DNA from: Massilia atriviolacea
Lineage (GTDB): Bacteria; Pseudomonadota; Gammaproteobacteria; Burkholderiales; Burkholderiaceae_D
Direction of reading: 5' to 3'
Assembly (NCBI RefSeq): GCF_003953935.1
Contig: NZ_RXLQ01000003.1
Span: 124,001 to 188,000 of the forward strand
DNA: 64,000 nt
The position numbers and the translations under genes are program-made. The notes under the pieces are model-generated. The model was not told the origin of the DNA, made no database searches, and saw only the letters and a list, made by a program, of their open reading frames with translations. Shown here piece by piece: positions 27,477-37,986 of this stretch (positions are counted from its first letter, which is position 1; the number at the start of each line of letters is the position of its first letter).

Positions 27477-28222
27477 TTCGCAGCGCGCCCGTCGCGGGCC
27501 TGGGAACCTTCAACCGCATCGTCGCCAGCGCGGCGGCGGCCGGCATCCTGGCCGGCCTGCTGCTGACCGGCGTGCAGCAGGTGCAGGTTGCGCCCATCAT
27601 CCTGCAGGCCGAGGTGTTCGAGAGCGCCGCGCCGAAGCCGCTGGAAACGGCCGCGCCGCACAGCCACGCCGACGCCGCGCCGCACGAGCACAGTCACGAC
27701 GCCGCGCCGCATGAACACGGCGGCTGGCAGCCGGACGACGGCGCCGAACGCACCTTCTACACGGCGCTGTCGAATATCAGCGCCGGCGTCGGTTATGCGC
27801 TGCTGCTGGCGGCGGCCATCAGCCTGTATGGCCGCACCAGCAACTGGCGTGCCGGCCTGCTATGGGGCGCCGCCGGCTACACGGTGTTCTTCGTGGCGCC
27901 GTCGGTCGGCTTGCCGCCCGAGCTGCCCGGCACCGTCGCCGCGCCGCTGCTGGCGCGCCAGCTATGGTGGACCGTGACGGTCGCCGCCAGTGCCGGCGGC
28001 CTGGCGCTGCTGGTCTTCGCCAAAAACTGGCCGCTCAAGGTCGCCGGCGCCTTGCTGCTGTTCGTGCCGCACCTGGTCGGATCGCCCCAGCCGGCGGTCC
28101 ATTCGAGCACCGCGCCGGCGGAGCTGGCACGCAGCTTCCTGTACGCGACCCTGCTGGCGAATGCCGCCTTCTGGCTGGCCATGGGCGCACTGGCGGGCCA
28201 CTTCTACAAGAAGTTCGGCTGA
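27467..28222 (+). CDS. cbtA: Cobalt transporter subunit CbtA
   Basis: This 251-residue membrane protein has about five transmembrane segments. After the first helix there is a His-rich periplasmic loop (SHADAAPHEHSHDAAPHEH) that should bind Co2+. CbtA families carry such histidines. The ATG overlaps the cbtB reading frame, so the two are co-translated. The gene is 3 bp upstream of a ferredoxin gene. Confidence 0.92.
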   Translation: MPLIRSAPVAGLGTFNRIVASAAAAGILAGLLLTGVQQVQVAPIILQAEVFESAAPKPLETAAPHSHADAAPHEHSHDAAPHEHGGWQPDDGAERTFYTALSNISAGVGYALLLAAAISLYGRTSNWRAGLLWGAAGYTVFFVAPSVGLPPELPGTVAAPLLARQLWWTVTVAASAGGLALLVFAKNWPLKVAGALLLFVPHLVGSPQPAVHSSTAPAELARSFLYATLLANAAFWLAMGALAGHFYKKFG

Positions 28223-28225
28223 CCG

Positions 28226-28561
28226 ATGCGCACTCACGACCGGCACGTGTTCATGTGCGTCGGCCCGCGCTGCACCGAAAACGGCGTGCAGGCGCAGGCC
28301 GTGTTCGAGCACATGGGGCGCGAAATCGACGCGCACCCGGACCTGTGCGTCAAACGCACGCGCACCCACTGCATGGTCGCCTGCCGCAATGAAGGGCCGA
28401 TCGTGGTCGTGTATCCGGAAGGCGTGTGGTACCGGCGCGTGGACGAAGCGGCGGCTTGCCGCATCGTCAGCGAACACCTGATCGGCGGCGAAGAAGTGAC
28501 CGACCTGATTTTCCATCGCATCGGCGAAGGCGACACACTCGTGGCAGACAATGACAGCTGA
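28226..28561 (+). CDS. 2Fe-2S thioredoxin-like ferredoxin
   Basis: This 111-residue protein begins HVFMCVGPRC and has a second cysteine pair in THCMVACRNEGP. The spacing matches the thioredoxin-fold [2Fe-2S] ferredoxins, often found beside cobN. It might supply electrons in corrin synthesis or metal handling, since no specific partner is known. Its 3' end overlaps the cobN start by 11 bp, placing it inside the operon. Confidence 0.85.
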   Translation: MRTHDRHVFMCVGPRCTENGVQAQAVFEHMGREIDAHPDLCVKRTRTHCMVACRNEGPIVVVYPEGVWYRRVDEAAACRIVSEHLIGGEEVTDLIFHRIGEGDTLVADNDS

Positions 28562-31500
28562 TTTTCCTCAAGGCCCGGCGCCCATCGCGCTGCTTACCCA
28601 TGCATCGAACGACCTGACGGTACTGCATCACGCGGTGAGCCAGCTGCCGCCGGAGTTCGGCGCGGTGGCTGGCGTGAGCCTGCAGGGACTCGACCTCGAT
28701 GGCGGCGCAACGGCGCTGCTCTCGCGCGAGGTGCAGGGCGCGCGCATCATCATCCTGCGTGTGCTGGGACGGCTCGGCAGCGTTCCCGGTTTTGCGGACC
28801 TGGTCAGCCACGCGCGCCGCACCGGCCAGCACCTGATCGCGATCAGCGGCACCGGCGAGCCCGATCCCGAACTGGCCGCGGTATCGACCGTCGCTCCCGA
28901 CGTGCTGCAACAGACGCTCAATTACTTCCATTGCGGCGGCAGCGGCAACCTGGCGCAGCTGCTGCGCTACCTGTCCGACCACCTGCTGCTGACCGGCTTC
29001 GGCTTCGAAAGCGCGCTGCCTTTGCCGGAACACGGCATCTATCATCCCGACCTGGCGCAGGGCGCCGGCATCGACGACTGGCTGGCGCTGCGCAAGGCCG
29101 GCGCGCCGAGTGCGGGCATCGTGTTCTATCGCGCACACTGGATGAGCGGGAACACGCGCTTCATCGACGCGCTGCTCGACGCGCTGGAAAAGCGCGGCAT
29201 GAATGTGCTGCCGGTGTTCACGTCCTCGCTGCGCAGCGGCGCAGGAGCCGGCGGCAGTGGCGCTTTGCCTGACGCACTGCGCTACTTCAGCGATGCGCGC
29301 GGCGTGCATATCGATGTACTGATCAATACAACCTCGTTCGCGATGGGCGAGATCACGCCTGGCGGCCCCACGCCGGCCGGCTGGTCGGTCGGGGTGCTGG
29401 AAACGCTCGACGTGCCGGTGCTCCAGGCGATCACCAGCGGCATGACCCTGGCGCAGTGGGAGCAGTCCGCGCGCGGCCTCAATCCGCTCGATACCGCCAT
29501 GAACGTGGTGCTGCCGGAATTCGACGGGCGCATCATCACCGCGCCGGTCTCGTTCAAGTCGCGCGCCGCCGGTTTGCAGGGCGACGCGGTCGAATACGAA
29601 CCGGTGCCTGACCGCGTGGCGCGCGTGGCCGGCATCGCCGCGCGCTTCGCACGCCTCAAGCACGTGCCGAACGCCGAAAAGCGCGTGGCCTTCATGTTCA
29701 CCAACTCGAGCAGCAAGGCCGCGCAGATCGGCAATGCGGTCGGGCTGGACGCGCCGGCCTCGCTGATGCGCATCCTGGAAGCCATGCGCGCCGCCGGCTA
29801 CGACGTCGGCCAGCCGCCCGCCGACGGCACGACGCTGATCCACGAGCTGGTGGCGCGCTGTTCGTACGACCAGATTTACGTGACCACCGAGCAGTTGCGC
29901 AATGCCGCCGGGCGCGTGCCGGCCGCGCTGTACGCGCAGTGGTTCGCCGAGCTCACGCCCGACATGCAGGAAAAAATGAGCACCCAGTGGGGCGCCGCAC
30001 CTGGCGAAGCCTACGTGTGCGACGGCCACCTGGCGCTGGCCGGCATCGAATTGGGCAATACCTTCGTCGCGCTGCAACCGCCGCGCGGCTATGGCATGGA
30101 CCCGGATGCGATCTATCACCAGAGCGACCTGCCGCCGACCCACCACTACTATGCGCTGTACCGCTGGCTGCGCGACGTGTGGCGCGCGGACGCCATCGTC
30201 CACGTCGGCAAGCACGGCACCATGGAATGGCTGCCCGGTAAAGGCGTGGGCCTGTCGCAGGACTGCTTCCCGGATGCGCTGCTGGGCGACCTGCCGCTGT
30301 TCTACCCGTTCATCATCAACGATCCGGGCGAAGGCTCGCAGGCCAAGCGCCGCGCGCACTCGGTCGTGGTCGACCACCTGACGCCGCCGATGACCACCGC
30401 CGATACCTACGGCGCGCTGGCGCAATTGACGCAGCTGGTCGACGAGTATTACCAGGTCGAGGTGCTGGACCCGGCCAAACTGCCGCTGTTGCAGCAGCAG
30501 ATCTGGGACCTGGTCAAGCAGACCAACCTGAATGCCGACCTGCAGGCGCGCCTGCTGCACCACGACCATGACCATGGCCACGACCACGACCACGACCACG
30601 ACCATGGGCATGGCCATCACCACCATCATGGTCACGACCATGACCATGACCACGACCACGATCATCATCACCATCACGAGGAAGACGGCGAACTGCCGGC
30701 CGCGCTGGCGTCGATGGGCGGCTCCGACGTGGCCCACCTGATCGAAGACCTGGACGGCTATCTGTGCGAACTCGGTTCGGCCCAGATTCGCGACGGCCTG
30801 CACATCCTCGGCGGCGGTCCCGATGCGCAGCAGATGCCGGCCATGCTGGTCTCGCTCACGCGCCTGCCCAACCTGGATATTCCGGGCCTGCAGGCCGAAG
30901 TGGCAAAGCTGTTCGGCCTCACCATGGACCTGCTGCTCGACCAGAAGGGCCGCCGCATCAACGCGGCGCCCGCGCTGGCGCGCCTGGCGCAGTGCGCGGT
31001 GGTCACGCGCTCCGACGCGCTGGACGCCATCGACGCGCTGTGCCTGCGCCTGTTTACCGAGCTGGCCTCGCGCGATTACCGCCAAGACGCCATCGGCGAC
31101 GTGATCGGGCTGGTCTTCGCCGACATCGACGCCGCGGCATCGGCCGCGCCCCTGCTGCAACCAGCGCTGCGCGCAAAGACCAATGTGCTGTCGCAGATGG
31201 GCAAAGCGCGTCCGGTAGCGGCGCGCGCGCCAGTCGCCGCAGCCGCTCCCGCTCCCGCCGCGCCGGCATCGAATCGCTTCGACGCACTGCGCACGGTGCT
31301 CGCTTTCGCGTGCAGCCAGCTGGTGCCGAACCTGGCGCGCGCCACCGACGAAATCGACAACCTGATCGACGGCCTGTCCGGCGCCTACGTACCGGCCGGC
31401 CCGAGCGGCTCGCCAACGCGCGGCATGGCGCACATCCTGCCGACCGGGCGCAATTTCTATTCGGTCGACCCGCGCAGCGTGCCGTCGCAATCGGCCTGGC

Positions 31501-32672
31501 GCGTCGGCCTGCAACTGGCGCACGAAGTACTGACGCGGCACGAGCGCGAAACCGGTGAGTATCCCGAGAGCGTCGCCATCAGCATCTGGGGCACCAGCGC
31601 GATGCGCACCCACGGCGACGACGTGGCCCAGATCCTGGCGCTGCTCGGCGTGCGCCCGGTGTGGCGCGCCGAAAGCCGCCAGGTGAGCGGGGTGGAAGTG
31701 ATCCCGCTGGACGAACTGAAACGCCCGCGCATCGACGTCACGACACGCATCAGCGGCTTTTTCCGCGACGCGTTCCCGCAGCTGATCGACCTGATCGACG
31801 ACGCGGTCAACACCGTCATCGCCCTTGACGAACCGCTCACGCACAACTTCGTGCGCAAGCACTACCTGGCCGAACTGGGAGGCTGGATCGAACAGGGACT
31901 GAGTCCTGACGAGGGCGCGCGGCGCGCATCGTACCGCGTGTTCGGCGCCAAGCCGGGCAGCTACGGCGCCGGCATCCTGCCGCTGATCCAGCACAAGAAC
32001 TGGGAAGCCGACACCGATTTTGCCGAAGCCTACGTCAACTGGGGCGGCTATGCCTACGCGCGCGGCGAACAGGGCGCGGACCAGCGCGACGCCTTCAAGG
32101 TGCGCCTGTCCGGCGTGCAGGTCGCCCTGCACAACCAGGACAACCGCGAACACGACATCTTCGACAGCGACGACTACCTGCAATTTCACGGCGGGATGAT
32201 CGCCACCATCCGCGCCCTGACCGGCCAGCAGCCGCGCCACTATTTCGGCGACAGCCACGACCCGGCGCGCGCGCAGGTGCGCGACCTCAAGGAAGAAACC
32301 CTGCGCGTGTTCCGCTCGCGCGTGGTCAATCCCAAATGGCTGGCCAGCATACAGCGCCACGGCTACAAGGGCGGGCTGGAACTGACCGCCACCGTCGACT
32401 ACCTGTTCGGCTACGACGCCACAGCCCACGTGATGGACGACTGGATGTACGAAGACGTGGCCCAGGCCTACGGCTTCGACGAGGACATGCAGCGCTTCCT
32501 GGAAGAGGCCAACCCGTGGGCGCAGAACGCGATTGCCGAGCGCCTGCTGGAAGCGGCCAGCCGTGGCATGTGGGCCGAACCGCGCCCGGAAACGCTGGCA
32601 AGGCTGCGCGAACTGTATCTCGATAGCGAAACCCTGCTCGAAGCACGCGGTGAAACGGCGCGCAATGGATAA
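28551..32672 (+). CDS. cobN: Cobaltochelatase subunit CobN with His-rich insert
   Basis: This 1373-residue CobN/magnesium-chelatase H-type subunit inserts Co2+ into hydrogenobyrinic acid a,c-diamide. Recognisable CobN motifs include HVGKHGTMEWLPGKG and WGTSAMRTHGDDVAQ, with GGWIEQGLSPDEGARRASYR near residue 1120. It is longer than most CobN proteins (roughly 1250-1300), largely because of a 40-residue stretch (residues 670-709: 25 His, 11 Asp, 4 Gly), plus a proline/alanine linker at about residue 885-905. The ATG lies inside the ferredoxin gene. Confidence 0.95.
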   Translation: MTADFPQGPAPIALLTHASNDLTVLHHAVSQLPPEFGAVAGVSLQGLDLDGGATALLSREVQGARIIILRVLGRLGSVPGFADLVSHARRTGQHLIAISGTGEPDPELAAVSTVAPDVLQQTLNYFHCGGSGNLAQLLRYLSDHLLLTGFGFESALPLPEHGIYHPDLAQGAGIDDWLALRKAGAPSAGIVFYRAHWMSGNTRFIDALLDALEKRGMNVLPVFTSSLRSGAGAGGSGALPDALRYFSDARGVHIDVLINTTSFAMGEITPGGPTPAGWSVGVLETLDVPVLQAITSGMTLAQWEQSARGLNPLDTAMNVVLPEFDGRIITAPVSFKSRAAGLQGDAVEYEPVPDRVARVAGIAARFARLKHVPNAEKRVAFMFTNSSSKAAQIGNAVGLDAPASLMRILEAMRAAGYDVGQPPADGTTLIHELVARCSYDQIYVTTEQLRNAAGRVPAALYAQWFAELTPDMQEKMSTQWGAAPGEAYVCDGHLALAGIELGNTFVALQPPRGYGMDPDAIYHQSDLPPTHHYYALYRWLRDVWRADAIVHVGKHGTMEWLPGKGVGLSQDCFPDALLGDLPLFYPFIINDPGEGSQAKRRAHSVVVDHLTPPMTTADTYGALAQLTQLVDEYYQVEVLDPAKLPLLQQQIWDLVKQTNLNADLQARLLHHDHDHGHDHDHDHDHGHGHHHHHGHDHDHDHDHDHHHHHEEDGELPAALASMGGSDVAHLIEDLDGYLCELGSAQIRDGLHILGGGPDAQQMPAMLVSLTRLPNLDIPGLQAEVAKLFGLTMDLLLDQKGRRINAAPALARLAQCAVVTRSDALDAIDALCLRLFTELASRDYRQDAIGDVIGLVFADIDAAASAAPLLQPALRAKTNVLSQMGKARPVAARAPVAAAAPAPAAPASNRFDALRTVLAFACSQLVPNLARATDEIDNLIDGLSGAYVPAGPSGSPTRGMAHILPTGRNFYSVDPRSVPSQSAWRVGLQLAHEVLTRHERETGEYPESVAISIWGTSAMRTHGDDVAQILALLGVRPVWRAESRQVSGVEVIPLDELKRPRIDVTTRISGFFRDAFPQLIDLIDDAVNTVIALDEPLTHNFVRKHYLAELGGWIEQGLSPDEGARRASYRVFGAKPGSYGAGILPLIQHKNWEADTDFAEAYVNWGGYAYARGEQGADQRDAFKVRLSGVQVALHNQDNREHDIFDSDDYLQFHGGMIATIRALTGQQPRHYFGDSHDPARAQVRDLKEETLRVFRSRVVNPKWLASIQRHGYKGGLELTATVDYLFGYDATAHVMDDWMYEDVAQAYGFDEDMQRFLEEANPWAQNAIAERLLEAASRGMWAEPRPETLARLRELYLDSETLLEARGETARNG

Positions 32673-34560
32673 GATCATGAACTTCCCGTTTTCGGCCATC
32701 GTCGGCCAGGCGCAGTTGCAGCGCGCGCTGATGCTGTGCGCAGTCGATCCGAGCATGGGCGGTGTGCTGATTCGTGGCGACAAGGGCACGGCCAAGAGCA
32801 CGGCGGCGCGCGCGCTGGCCGACGTCCTGCCGCAGATCGACACCGTGGCCGGCTGCGCCTTCAACTGCGGCGCCGGTGCGGTGTCCGAACACTGCGACGC
32901 CTGCGCCAGCGGCACGCCGCGCCAGGCGCCGGTTCCTTTCGTGACGCTGCCATTGGGCGCGACCGAAGACCGCGTGATCGGCAGCGTCGATCTTGCGCGT
33001 GCCCTGCAGGGAGGCCAGCGCGTGTTCCAGCCAGGCTTGCTGGCGGCGGCGCACCGTGGCGTACTCTATATCGATGAAGTCAACCTGCTGGCCGATCACC
33101 TGGTCGACGTGCTGCTCGACGTGGCGGCCATGGGCGTCAATTCGGTCCAGCGCGAAGGCCTGTCGATCCGCCACCCGGCGCGTTTTACGCTGGTCGGCAC
33201 GATGAACCTGGAAGAGGGCGACCTGCGCCCGCAACTGCTGGACCGCTTCGCCCTGATGGTCGAAGTGGCGGCGCCGCGCGAGAAGACGGTGCGTTCGGAG
33301 GTCGTGCGCCGCCGGATCGCCTTCGAAGCCGATCCGGCGGCCTTCAGTGCGGCGTGGGACGAACAGCAGCAAGCCTTGCACCGCCAGCTGGCCGAGGCCC
33401 AGCGCCTGCTGCCGCAGGTGACGCTGGACGACGCCATGCTCGACCTGATCAGCCACCTGTGCTGCGAGTTCGACGTCGCCAGCCTGCGTGCGGACATCGT
33501 CATGCACAAGGCATCGCGCGCCCTGGCGGCGCTGGACGGGCGCCTGCACGTCACGCCGGCCGACCTGCGCGCCGCCGCCGAACTGGTACTGCCGCACCGG
33601 CGCCGCCGCAAACCGTTCGAACAACCTGGCCTGGATCGCGACCGCCTGGATGAATTGATGCGCGAAGCGTCGCCGCCGCCGCCGGCGCAGGACGACGCCG
33701 GCGCATCCGAAGATGGCGAACAGACGCCGCCCGAGCAGCAAGGTGAGGAGCAGGTGTTCGCGGCCGCCCCCAGCGCCGCCGCGCCCCGCATCGTGGTCGA
33801 ATCGACCGCAGGCAGCAGCAGCGCAGGGCGCCGCAGCGAAGCGATGGGCGCCTCGCGCGGCCGCGTGGTGCGGGCCGTGCCCGACGAACAGCCGACCAGC
33901 ATCGCCATCGGCGCAACCTTGCTGAGCGCCGCCATGCGCGAGCCGGGCCACGTGCAGGTCACGCGGGCCGACCTGCACCAGCAGATCCGGGTCGGCAAAA
34001 GCGCCAACCTGATCCTGTTCGTGGTGGACGCCTCCGGCTCCATGGCCGCGCAGCGCCGCATGGAGGCGGTCAAGGGCGCCGTGCTGGCCCTGCTGACCGA
34101 CGCCTACCAGCGGCGCGATACGGTAGCCGTGATTGCCTTCCGGGGCCAGTCGGCGCAGTTGCTGCTGGCGCCGACGGGCAGCGTGGAGCGCGCGGAACAG
34201 GGCTTGTCCGAGCTGCCGACCGGCGGGCGCACGCCTTTGCCGCACGCGCTGCACCTGGCGCTGGACACGCTGGACAAATCGGCCCATCGCGCCCCGGCGC
34301 TGATGGTGCTGCTCACCGACGGCAAGGCCAATGTGCCGCTGGCGGCCGATGGCGACGCCTGGCGCGAATCGCTGGAGCTGGCCGGCCAGCTGGCCGAACG
34401 GGGCGTGCCGGCGCTGGTGCTCGACACCGAGAGCGGCTACCTGCGCCTCGGACGCGCCGCGCAACTGGCGCAAACCCTGGGCGCCGAATGCCTGACGCTG
34501 GAGCAGCTGTCGGCCGATAACCTGGCGCTGACGATCCGCGCGCGCCTTGCGCCCACCTGA
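32665..34560 (+). CDS. Cobaltochelatase ATPase, ChlI-ChlD fusion type (VWA)
   Basis: This 631-residue protein has an AAA+ domain (Walker [10 protein letters not shown] at about residue 35, Walker [10 protein letters not shown]) and a cysteine cluster typical of chelatase I subunits ([17 protein letters not shown]). An acidic, Pro/Glu-rich linker follows (about 330-400), then a VWA domain with the MIDAS motif DASGSM. It is the ATPase partner of CobN, in the form that replaces separate CobS and CobT. ATG 32665 overlaps cobN by 8 bp; 32677 is another in-frame start. Confidence 0.93.
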   Translation: MDKIMNFPFSAIVGQAQLQRALMLCAVDPSMGGVLIRGDKGTAKSTAARALADVLPQIDTVAGCAFNCGAGAVSEHCDACASGTPRQAPVPFVTLPLGATEDRVIGSVDLARALQGGQRVFQPGLLAAAHRGVLYIDEVNLLADHLVDVLLDVAAMGVNSVQREGLSIRHPARFTLVGTMNLEEGDLRPQLLDRFALMVEVAAPREKTVRSEVVRRRIAFEADPAAFSAAWDEQQQALHRQLAEAQRLLPQVTLDDAMLDLISHLCCEFDVASLRADIVMHKASRALAALDGRLHVTPADLRAAAELVLPHRRRRKPFEQPGLDRDRLDELMREASPPPPAQDDAGASEDGEQTPPEQQGEEQVFAAAPSAAAPRIVVESTAGSSSAGRRSEAMGASRGRVVRAVPDEQPTSIAIGATLLSAAMREPGHVQVTRADLHQQIRVGKSANLILFVVDASGSMAAQRRMEAVKGAVLALLTDAYQRRDTVAVIAFRGQSAQLLLAPTGSVERAEQGLSELPTGGRTPLPHALHLALDTLDKSAHRAPALMVLLTDGKANVPLAADGDAWRESLELAGQLAERGVPALVLDTESGYLRLGRAAQLAQTLGAECLTLEQLSADNLALTIRARLAPT

Positions 34561-34587
34561 CAACACAGAATCGAGGAGCAGTTTTAC

Positions 34588-35292
34588 ATGATTATTTGCA
34601 TAGGCGCGGGACCCGGCGACGTCGGCTACCTGACGCAGCGCGGCGCGCAACTCATTCGCGAGGCCGACGTCGTCGCCGGTTTCGACGCGGTACTGAACGT
34701 GGTCCAGAGCCTGATACCGGCCGACGCGCAGGTCATCGGCATGGCCTACCGCGACCAGGTTGCGCAGCTCGACGAAGTGGCGCGCCTGCACCACGCCGGC
34801 AAACGCTGCGTGGTCGTCTTCATGGGCGACATTCACTTCAGCGGCTTCCAGTACCTGGAACGGGTCGAACGCGCCTGCGGCCACCCGGTCGAATCGCTGC
34901 CCGGCATTTCGTCGGCCCAGATCCTCGCGTCGCGCGCCAAGGTGTGCTTCGACGAGACCACCTTCATCACCTTCCACCGCCGTGGCGACCTCGATCCCTT
35001 CAAGCGCCACCTGGTGCACGTGCTGCAGGACCAGCGCAACGCGATCGTGATCCCGTGCCCATGGGACGCGGCGCGCTCGTTCATGCCTTGGCATATCGCG
35101 GCCTACCTGCTGGAAAACGGCATCTCGCCCGATCATCCGGTCGAAGTCTGGGAGAACCTGACCCGTGGCGAAGCCGAATGGCATGGCAGCCTGCTGGAAT
35201 GCGCCAGCCATACCTGTTCCGACATGAGCATCATGCTGATTCGTACGCTCGCGCCGATGGCCAGCCAGATCGAGGCGGCGCCGGTACCATGA
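34588..35292 (+). CDS. cbiE: Cobalt-precorrin-7 C5-methyltransferase (CbiE)
   Basis: This 234-residue SAM-dependent tetrapyrrole methylase begins with the [11 protein letters not shown] motif. The CbiE-type substrate loop appears as [13 protein letters not shown] and [13 protein letters not shown], and a late motif reads [11 protein letters not shown], resembling the EnLt-E pattern of CbiE. A GAGGAG ribosome site is 11 bp upstream. The CbiT decarboxylase domain that usually accompanies it is not fused here and is not found elsewhere in the window. Confidence 0.85.
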   Translation: MIICIGAGPGDVGYLTQRGAQLIREADVVAGFDAVLNVVQSLIPADAQVIGMAYRDQVAQLDEVARLHHAGKRCVVVFMGDIHFSGFQYLERVERACGHPVESLPGISSAQILASRAKVCFDETTFITFHRRGDLDPFKRHLVHVLQDQRNAIVIPCPWDAARSFMPWHIAAYLLENGISPDHPVEVWENLTRGEAEWHGSLLECASHTCSDMSIMLIRTLAPMASQIEAAPVP

Positions 35293-36851
35293 CCCGACAA
35301 GAAAAACTCGGCATCGTCGTCGCGGGCCACGGCAGCCGCGATCCCGACGCCGTGCGCGAATTCGAGGCGCTGGTCGAACTGGTGCGCGCGCGCGCACCGG
35401 ACGACGTGGTCACGCATGGCTACCTGGAGTTCTCCAGCCCGACCATCGCGCAAGCGGTGCAGGCCAACCTGGCTGCGGGCACGCGCCAGGTGGCGGTGGT
35501 GCCGGGCGTGCTGCTGGCCGCCCGCCACGCCAAGAACGACATGCCGGCCGAAGTGCAGGCCATGGCGCGCGATTATCCGGAGATCGATTTCCATTTCGGC
35601 GCGCCGATGAACCTGCACCCGAAGCTGCTGCAACTGGCCCAGGAGCGCATCGTCGAAGCGGAGGCCACGTCGCCGCTGACGGTGCGCCGTTCCGATACCT
35701 GCCTGGTGCTGGTCGGACGCGGCACCACGGACCCGGATGCGAATGGCGAGGTGGCCAAGCTGGCGCGCATGCTGGAAGAGGGCATGGGCTTCGGCGGCGT
35801 GTACGTATGCTATTCGGGTACGGCGACGCCGCTGGTGGCCGACGGCCTGCGCGCCGCCGCCCGCATGGGCTACGAGCGCCTGGTGGTGCTGCCGTTCTTT
35901 TTGTTCGACGGCGTGCTGGTCAAGCGTATCTATGCGGCCGCCGACGACCTGCGCGAGCGCGAGCCGGGGCTGGAAGTGCTCAAGGCCGGCTACTTCGGCG
36001 TGCATCCGCATGTGGCGGATGTGATGATCGAACGCGCCCGCGAGGCCGTGGCCGGACGCGCGGCCATGAACTGCTCCCTGTGCAAATACCGCGTGCAGAT
36101 CGTCGGCTTCGAGCAGCAGGTAGGCGAGCCGCAGCGTGCGCACCACCTGGCGGTACGCGGCCTGCTGGCGCAAGCGCCGGAGGCGGCCGCCGCGCCGGCG
36201 TATGCGCCGTACGAGCCGCACCCGATCGAGGCGGAAAGCTTCCAGATCATCGCCGCAGGGCGCGACTGGTCGGGCTTCCCGGCCTCGCACCTGACGATCC
36301 TGCAACGGCTGGTGCACACCAGCGGCGACTTCGGCGCGGTGGACGATATGTACTTTTCGCCGGGCGCGGTCGAAAGCGGCATCCTGGCGCTGCTGCGCTG
36401 CAAGCGCGTGCTGACCGATGTGACCATGGTGCAGACGGGCCTCAAGCGCCAACTGCTCGAAACACTCGGTGTCGATACCTGGTGCGGCGTGCATGACCGC
36501 GAAACGCACCTGATGTCGGCGGCCGAAGGGATTACGCGTTCGGCCGCCGGCATTCGGCGCGGCTGGCAAAAATTCGGCAACGACGTGGTGCTGTCGATCG
36601 GCGACGCGCCGACGGCGATTGCCGAAGCGGTGCGCCTGATCCGCGACCATGGCTGGCGCCCGCAGCTCGTGATCGGCCTGCCGGTCGGCTTTGTCGGCAC
36701 GCGCGAAACCAAGGACGAATTGCGGCGCTGCCTGCAGGTGCCACGCATTACCAACAGCGGCACGCGCGGCGGGTCGCCCTGGGCGGCAAGCGTGGTCAAT
36801 GGCCTGATGATTGACGCGCTCAATCAGCTTGCAGGGTATGAAGCCCCTTGA
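35289..36851 (+). CDS. CbiX-CbiC fusion: sirohydrochlorin cobaltochelatase and cobalt-precorrin-8 methylmutase
   Basis: This is a 520-residue two-domain protein. The N-terminal half (about 1-300) is CbiX, with [10 protein letters not shown] and a second metal-site repeat [11 protein letters not shown]; the NCSLCKYR segment (about 259-266) lies at its end. The C-terminal half (about 315-520) is CbiC, with LVHTSGDF containing the catalytic histidine, [10 protein letters not shown] and [13 protein letters not shown]. It thus joins early cobalt insertion and a late methyl migration in one chain. The ATG overlaps cbiE and the stop overlaps cbiD. Confidence 0.92.
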   Translation: MTRQEKLGIVVAGHGSRDPDAVREFEALVELVRARAPDDVVTHGYLEFSSPTIAQAVQANLAAGTRQVAVVPGVLLAARHAKNDMPAEVQAMARDYPEIDFHFGAPMNLHPKLLQLAQERIVEAEATSPLTVRRSDTCLVLVGRGTTDPDANGEVAKLARMLEEGMGFGGVYVCYSGTATPLVADGLRAAARMGYERLVVLPFFLFDGVLVKRIYAAADDLREREPGLEVLKAGYFGVHPHVADVMIERAREAVAGRAAMNCSLCKYRVQIVGFEQQVGEPQRAHHLAVRGLLAQAPEAAAAPAYAPYEPHPIEAESFQIIAAGRDWSGFPASHLTILQRLVHTSGDFGAVDDMYFSPGAVESGILALLRCKRVLTDVTMVQTGLKRQLLETLGVDTWCGVHDRETHLMSAAEGITRSAAGIRRGWQKFGNDVVLSIGDAPTAIAEAVRLIRDHGWRPQLVIGLPVGFVGTRETKDELRRCLQVPRITNSGTRGGSPWAASVVNGLMIDALNQLAGYEAP

Positions 36852-37986
36852 ACGGGTCCGGTTCGACCTTGCCATCCCCGCATTAAATGGCTTGCGGCGC
36901 GGCCGCACGACAGGCAGTTGCGCCACGGCGGCGGTCAAGGCCGCACTCGGGCTGCTGCTGCACGGCCAGCGCTGCGAGGCCGTCAGGGTCAGCCTGCCCG
37001 ATGGCGTGCATTTTCTGGAAGTGCCGATCCAGATGGTGGATTGGACCGATGACGGCGCAGCACGGGCCGAGGTGTTGAAAGATGGTGGCGACGATCCGGA
37101 CAACACCCACGGCGCCACCATCTTTGCCGAGGTACGGCGCAACGATGCGCGCGCGCTGCGTTTTTTTGCCGGACGTGGCGTGGGCACGGCGACGCGTCCC
37201 GGCCTTCGGGTGGCGGTGGGCGAGCCGGCGATTAATCCGGTGCCGCGCCAGATGATGCGGCGCGCGGTCGAGGAAATGCTGGACGACGCCATGGCGGAGC
37301 CGCCCGACAGCGGCTTCGACCTGACCATCGGCTGCGAGAACGGGGACGTCATCGCGCGCAAGACCTTCAATCCGCGCCTGGGCATCGTCGGCGGGATCTC
37401 GATACTCGGCACCTCGGGCATCGTCGAGCCGATGTCGCTGTCGACCTGGATCGCGTCGGTTGAAGTGTATGTGCGGGTGGCGCTGGCGGCGAGTACGGAG
37501 AGCGTCGCTTACCTGCCCGGCAAGATCGGGCGCGAGTTCGCCAGCGGCGTCCTCGGGCTGCCGGACGAACGCTCGGTGCAGATCGCGAACTTCCTCGGCG
37601 ACGCGCTGGACTTTACCGAAAAGGCGCTGCGGGAAGCGGAGCGCAGCCTCGATGTGCTGTGGCTCGCCGGCCACCCGGGCAAGCTGGCCAAGGTGCTGGA
37701 CGGGTTTTGGGACACGCATTCGAGCAAGAGCAATATGGCCATGGCGGGCGTGGCGCGCGTGGTGCAAGAAATGGGCGGCGATGCGCAACTGGTACTGGAT
37801 ATGGAAAATGCAAACACAGTGGAAGCAGCAATGGAACGTTTAAAGAGTGAGTCCTTCGCCAGGGCGGTGTGGGTCGAGATCGAGCACCGCATCGGCGCGC
37901 TCGCGCATGCGCGCGTGCCGTCCGTGAAGCGCCTCGAAGTACGCCTGTTCGACCTGGCCGGCAACGCGCTGGGGGTGGACGCATGA
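36838..37986 (+). CDS. cbiD: Cobalt-precorrin-5B C1-methyltransferase (CbiD)
   Basis: This 382-residue protein has the CbiD signature [12 protein letters not shown] near residue 22 and [16 protein letters not shown] near residue 190. CbiD methylates C1 in the cobalt-early pathway. ATG 36838 overlaps the upstream stop by 14 bp, and the TGA overlaps the next start. Its presence is a marker of the early cobalt route. Confidence 0.95.
   Translation: MKPLERVRFDLAIPALNGLRRGRTTGSCATAAVKAALGLLLHGQRCEAVRVSLPDGVHFLEVPIQMVDWTDDGAARAEVLKDGGDDPDNTHGATIFAEVRRNDARALRFFAGRGVGTATRPGLRVAVGEPAINPVPRQMMRRAVEEMLDDAMAEPPDSGFDLTIGCENGDVIARKTFNPRLGIVGGISILGTSGIVEPMSLSTWIASVEVYVRVALAASTESVAYLPGKIGREFASGVLGLPDERSVQIANFLGDALDFTEKALREAERSLDVLWLAGHPGKLAKVLDGFWDTHSSKSNMAMAGVARVVQEMGGDAQLVLDMENANTVEAAMERLKSESFARAVWVEIEHRIGALAHARVPSVKRLEVRLFDLAGNALGVDA

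Noticed and set aside
28467-32915. A long minus-strand open frame opposite cobN
   Set aside because: The plus strand encodes unmistakable CobN. The antisense frame stays open only because of strong third-position GC.
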